DNA of 64,000 nucleotides from an uncultured Tateyamaria sp. (GTDB taxonomy: Bacteria > Pseudomonadota > Alphaproteobacteria > Rhodobacterales > Rhodobacteraceae), in the NCBI GenBank assembly GCA_947501275.1, contig CANMVD010000003.1:248001-312000 (forward strand), read 5' to 3'. Below, one piece after another: positions 61,036 through 64,000 of the stretch. Both the position numbers and the translations under genes were made by a program. The notes under the pieces are model-generated. The model saw nothing but the letters and a program-made list of their open reading frames with translations. It had not been told where the DNA came from and did not search any database. The first letter of the stretch is position 1, and every line of letters begins with the position of its first letter.

Positions 61036-63958
61036 GGGTACGTCCTCCTTCCGGATCAAAGAACACCGGATCACAAATCTCGACCTGTGTGGCGACGCCG
61101 CGCAGATGATCAACCATCTGCAGCACCTCGCCATGCCGCGCCAACCCATCGCGTATAAAACCAAGCCCAACGAAATGGCCCAGCGTCGGTGAGAACCCTA
61201 CCGACGTGACATAGCCTTCGTCATTGGCCCGCACCGGCTCTGCCCCGTCTGTATAAATGTGGGCACCGGCGGTCAGTTGCTTGACCGTGCCCACCGGCTT
61301 CATCCCGACAAGCTGCCCGCGGCCCTCTTCGGTCAGACCGGGCCGCGCAGCCATTGTCTTGCCAATGAAGTCCTTTTTGGGAGACAGCATCCGCGCCATG
61401 CCGATGTCATGAGCGTTCACCCGTCCATCAATCTCGGCGTGCGTGATGAACCCTTTTTCGATACGCAGCACATTCAGCGCCTCCATCCCGTATGGGCCAC
61501 CACCTATGGCCTCGGCCCGCGCGCGCAGCAAATGGAACAGGGCATCGCCATACCGCGACGGGACGGCCAGTTCATAGGCATGTTCGCCCGAGAACGAAAT
61601 GCGGAACAGCCGTCCCTTGATCCCCTGCACGCCCACTTCGCCACAGGCCATAAAGGGCCAGTCCTCGTTGTCGATGGGCGCATCCAGCAGACCATTCAGC
61701 AGATCGCGCGCCTCGGGTCCTGCGACTGCAAACTGCGCCCATTGTTCGGTCACGGACATTATGCGCGCATCCCATTCGGGGTGCAGGGCCTGGGTTACAA
61801 ATTCCAAATGGCGCATGACCTGCCCCGCCGCCGCCGTGGTGGTGGTCATCACGTAGTGGTTTTCGCCCAGTCGCGCTGTGGTCCCATCGTCCATCACGCA
61901 GCCATCTTCGCGCAGCATCAGACCATAGCGTACACGCCCCACCTTCAGGGTGGAAAACATGTTGGTATAGACAAAATCGAGCAACTTGGCCGCATCTGGC
62001 CCCTGAATATCGATCTTGCCCAAGGTGGACACATCACAGACCCCGACGGTATTGCGGACATAGCCAATTTCGCGATCACAGGACTGACGCCAGTTTGTTT
62101 CTCCGGCGATCGGGAAATAGGACGGGCGATACCACAGGCCCGCTTCGATCATCGGAGCGTCCGCCGCAATGGTTGCGGCATGGCTGGTGGTCTTGCGCTC
62201 AGGCGCAAATCCCTTGGCCTGCGCACCTGCCCCCAAAGCCGCCAACGCAACAGGCGTGAACGGTGGACGGAACGTTGTCGTACCTGTCTCGGGTATGCCG
62301 CGCCCTGTCGCATCCGCCAACACAGCCAGCGCCGCCACATTCGAATTCTTGCCCTGATCTGTGGCCATGCCTTGGGTTGTGTAGCGTTTCATATGCTCGA
62401 CGGAGGCAAAGTTTTCCTGCGCTGCCTGCTTCACATCCTTGACGGTCACGTCATTCTGGAAGTCGAGCCACGCGCGGCCCTTACCCGGCACCGCCCAAAG
62501 CGGGGAGATCGCATAAGCGCTGTCATCCGCCTCAGGCAGATCGACATCTGCCACGCTCATCTTCATCTCGCGCAACGCGACCCGAGCGGCATCCGCACCT
62601 GCCGCAAGACATCCAGCGGTCGAGAACACGCCATTGCAAGCCCCCGCAACATGCATGCCCGACACTGATCCCGGCGTGGGCACGAAACTGGCGATGTCTT
62701 CGGACCATGTCGGGCGGCCATTCATATGGCACGTCATGTGAACGGTCGGGTTCCAGCCCCCTGAGACTCCCAAACAGTCGGTCATGATCTTTTCGGAGCC
62801 GGATTGGGTTGCAATAGAGATCGACTCGAGCCCCTTGCGCCCACCACTGCCCGTCACGGTCGCGCCAGCGATCAGGCGGTAATCCCCTTGCGCCACTGCA
62901 TCTATGCGGCTGTCGATGACTGCCGCCACATGCACGCCAGCCTCCACAAGATCTGCTGCCGTACGATGGGCGTCGTCATTGTTGGCAAAAACCGTCACCG
63001 CCTTGCCCGGGCTCACGCCCCAACGGTTCAGATAGGCGCGTACAGCGCTCGCAGCCATGATACCGGGGCGGTCGTTGTTCCGGAAGGCGATGTGGCGCTC
63101 GATCGCACCCGCCGCCAGCACAGAGCGACCTGCCACGATCCGCCAAAACGTTTCTTTCACCCCGCCATAAGGAATATCACAATGATGGCTGACCCGCTCA
63201 AGCGCGCCATAGGTGCCTCCGTCATAAGCGCCCGTCACGGTGGTGCGGCTCATCAGGCGGACGTTGTCCATTGCGTCCAATTCTGCAATGACCGACGCCG
63301 CCCAGTCTGACCCGTTTTGGCCGTCGACCCGCAAGGTTTCGGCATTGAGACGCCCGCCCATGCGCGCATCTTCATCCGCCAAAATCACCTCGGCCCCCGA
63401 GCGGGCAGCCACAAGGGCAGCCATCAGCCCGGCAGGACCCGCGCCAATCACCAACAGATCACAAAACGCATAGGCCTTTTCGTAGTGATCGGCGTCCTTG
63501 ACCGGACCGACAGCGCCCAGACCCGCCGCGCGACGGATCACCGGCTCATACAGCTTTTCCCAAAATGCGCGCGGCCACATGAAGGTCTTGTAATAAAAAC
63601 CCGCCCCCAAAAACGGCGCGGCCAAATCGTTGATCGCCATGGCGTCCCACGCCACAGACGGCCAGGCATTCTGCGAGCGCGCCTCAAGACCGGAATAGAT
63701 TTCCTGCACCGTGGCCCGCACATTGGGATCGGTCGCAGCACCGGAGCCAACTGTCACCAGCGCATTGGGCTCTTCCGAACCCGCCGTCAGGATACCGCGT
63801 GGGCGATGATACTTGAACGACCGGGCCACAAGGCGAACATCATTGGCCAACAGGGCAGAGGCCAGCGTATCCCCTTCAAAACCGCGATAAAGCGTGTCGT
63901 CAAAACGAAATTTCACCTCTTGGGTGCGATCGATCAAACCTTTGCCAGCAACTCTCAT
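61028..63958 (-). CDS. soxA: Sarcosine oxidase alpha subunit
   Basis: The large subunit of sarcosine oxidase, which with the other subunits demethylates sarcosine to glycine and passes the one-carbon unit to tetrahydrofolate. The 976-residue protein has an N-terminal ferredoxin-like part, a nucleotide-binding domain with IGAGPAG (171-177), a central region, and a C-terminal aminomethyltransferase (GcvT) domain from about 600 on (YRPSYFPIAGETNWRQSCDREIGYVRNTVGVCDVSTLGKIDIQGPDAAKLLDFVYTN). The start ATG overlaps the end of soxD (ATGA). The GcvT domain binds folate. Confidence 0.95.
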   Translation of the reverse strand: MRVAGKGLIDRTQEVKFRFDDTLYRGFEGDTLASALLANDVRLVARSFKYHRPRGILTAGSEEPNALVTVGSGAATDPNVRATVQEIYSGLEARSQNAWPSVAWDAMAINDLAAPFLGAGFYYKTFMWPRAFWEKLYEPVIRRAAGLGAVGPVKDADHYEKAYAFCDLLVIGAGPAGLMAALVAARSGAEVILADEDARMGGRLNAETLRVDGQNGSDWAASVIAELDAMDNVRLMSRTTVTGAYDGGTYGALERVSHHCDIPYGGVKETFWRIVAGRSVLAAGAIERHIAFRNNDRPGIMAASAVRAYLNRWGVSPGKAVTVFANNDDAHRTAADLVEAGVHVAAVIDSRIDAVAQGDYRLIAGATVTGSGGRKGLESISIATQSGSEKIMTDCLGVSGGWNPTVHMTCHMNGRPTWSEDIASFVPTPGSVSGMHVAGACNGVFSTAGCLAAGADAARVALREMKMSVADVDLPEADDSAYAISPLWAVPGKGRAWLDFQNDVTVKDVKQAAQENFASVEHMKRYTTQGMATDQGKNSNVAALAVLADATGRGIPETGTTTFRPPFTPVALAALGAGAQAKGFAPERKTTSHAATIAADAPMIEAGLWYRPSYFPIAGETNWRQSCDREIGYVRNTVGVCDVSTLGKIDIQGPDAAKLLDFVYTNMFSTLKVGRVRYGLMLREDGCVMDDGTTARLGENHYVMTTTTAAAGQVMRHLEFVTQALHPEWDARIMSVTEQWAQFAVAGPEARDLLNGLLDAPIDNEDWPFMACGEVGVQGIKGRLFRISFSGEHAYELAVPSRYGDALFHLLRARAEAIGGGPYGMEALNVLRIEKGFITHAEIDGRVNAHDIGMARMLSPKKDFIGKTMAARPGLTEEGRGQLVGMKPVGTVKQLTAGAHIYTDGAEPVRANDEGYVTSVGFSPTLGHFVGLGFIRDGLARHGEVLQMVDHLRGVATQVEICDPVFFDPEGGRTRG

Positions 63959-64000
63959 CGCTTGACCTCACGTGTCAGTACTGCCGAATAGACCTCGTGA
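63955..64000 (-). CDS. soxD: Sarcosine oxidase delta subunit, C-terminal end only
   Basis: The last 14 codons of a minus-strand frame run in from the right edge and read HEVYSAVLTREVKR before a TGA that overlaps the soxA ATG. Position just before soxA and the residue pattern fit the zinc-binding delta subunit of sarcosine oxidase, which is usually next to soxA in the order soxB-D-A-G. Only the tail is visible, so the call rests mainly on context. Confidence 0.7.
   Translation of the reverse strand, partial: HEVYSAVLTREVKR

Overview
The window is a dense, GC-rich bacterial chromosome segment of about 60 genes on both strands. Its content points to an alphaproteobacterium of the Rhodobacterales, most likely the marine roseobacter group. 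Supporting signs are the tiny aa3-type cytochrome oxidase subunit IV, the uvrC-pgsA-moaD-moaE block, the sarcosine oxidase genes soxD-A-G, the dnaG-rpoD pair without rpsU, a DmdC-type acyl-CoA dehydrogenase and the nrdR-rib-nusB block. Species cannot be fixed from the sequence alone. I see no rRNA, tRNA, CRISPR array, insertion sequence or phage gene. No gene-free stretch exceeds 300 bases; the longest are 35925-36211 and 43421-43689.

Layout. 1-9.1 kb: fdhD, the azlCD amino-acid exporter, a lipoprotein, cytochrome oxidase subunit IV, an acyl-CoA dehydrogenase / metallo-beta-lactamase / unknown operon, tsaC, yqgE and a DsbD N-domain protein. 9.1-16.2 kb (minus strand): a large RND pump with its adaptor, moaB, a LysE exporter and a cysteine-poor uracil-DNA glycosylase. 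16.3-21.7 kb (plus): an overlapping gene chain pyrB, three unknown genes, an inactive dihydroorotase, plsY, a small unknown and a LysE exporter. 21.7-25.6 kb (plus): a GbsR/MarR regulator with its own palindrome, two membrane proteins, an unknown, a fatty acid desaturase and a DUF805 protein.

25.6-32.6 kb: gshA, a membrane protein, an acetyltransferase and rsmE on minus; ubiA, a repeat-containing OmpA protein and a coiled-coil membrane protein on plus. 32.6-43.4 kb: uvrC-pgsA-moaDE, an AT-rich repeat-bearing spacer, then S49 peptidase / mini zinc-ribbon protein / Na-Ca antiporter / pteridine-reductase-like SDR, an ABC-2 exporter, a CoxG-like protein, a DMT transporter and a quinone oxidoreductase.

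43.7-53.0 kb is the riboflavin block nrdR-ribD ... ribE-ribB-ribH-nusB on minus, split by three capsule export genes (kpsS, a Wza-like lipoprotein, kpsC) on plus. 53.1-55.9 kb carries two paralogous secreted proteins, yjbQ, a HlyU-type protein, a DUF4166 protein and a DCC thiol protein. 56-64 kb holds rpoD, dnaG, a small secreted protein and soxG-soxA-(soxD), which continues off the right edge.

The most notable points are the capsule genes nested in the riboflavin block, the catalytically dead dihydroorotase in an operon with a paired PH-like membrane-protein cassette, a uracil-DNA glycosylase lacking the iron-sulfur cysteines of its family, a RibB whose GTP-cyclohydrolase half has no zinc site, and an unlisted 54-residue membrane zinc-ribbon protein coupled to an antiporter.
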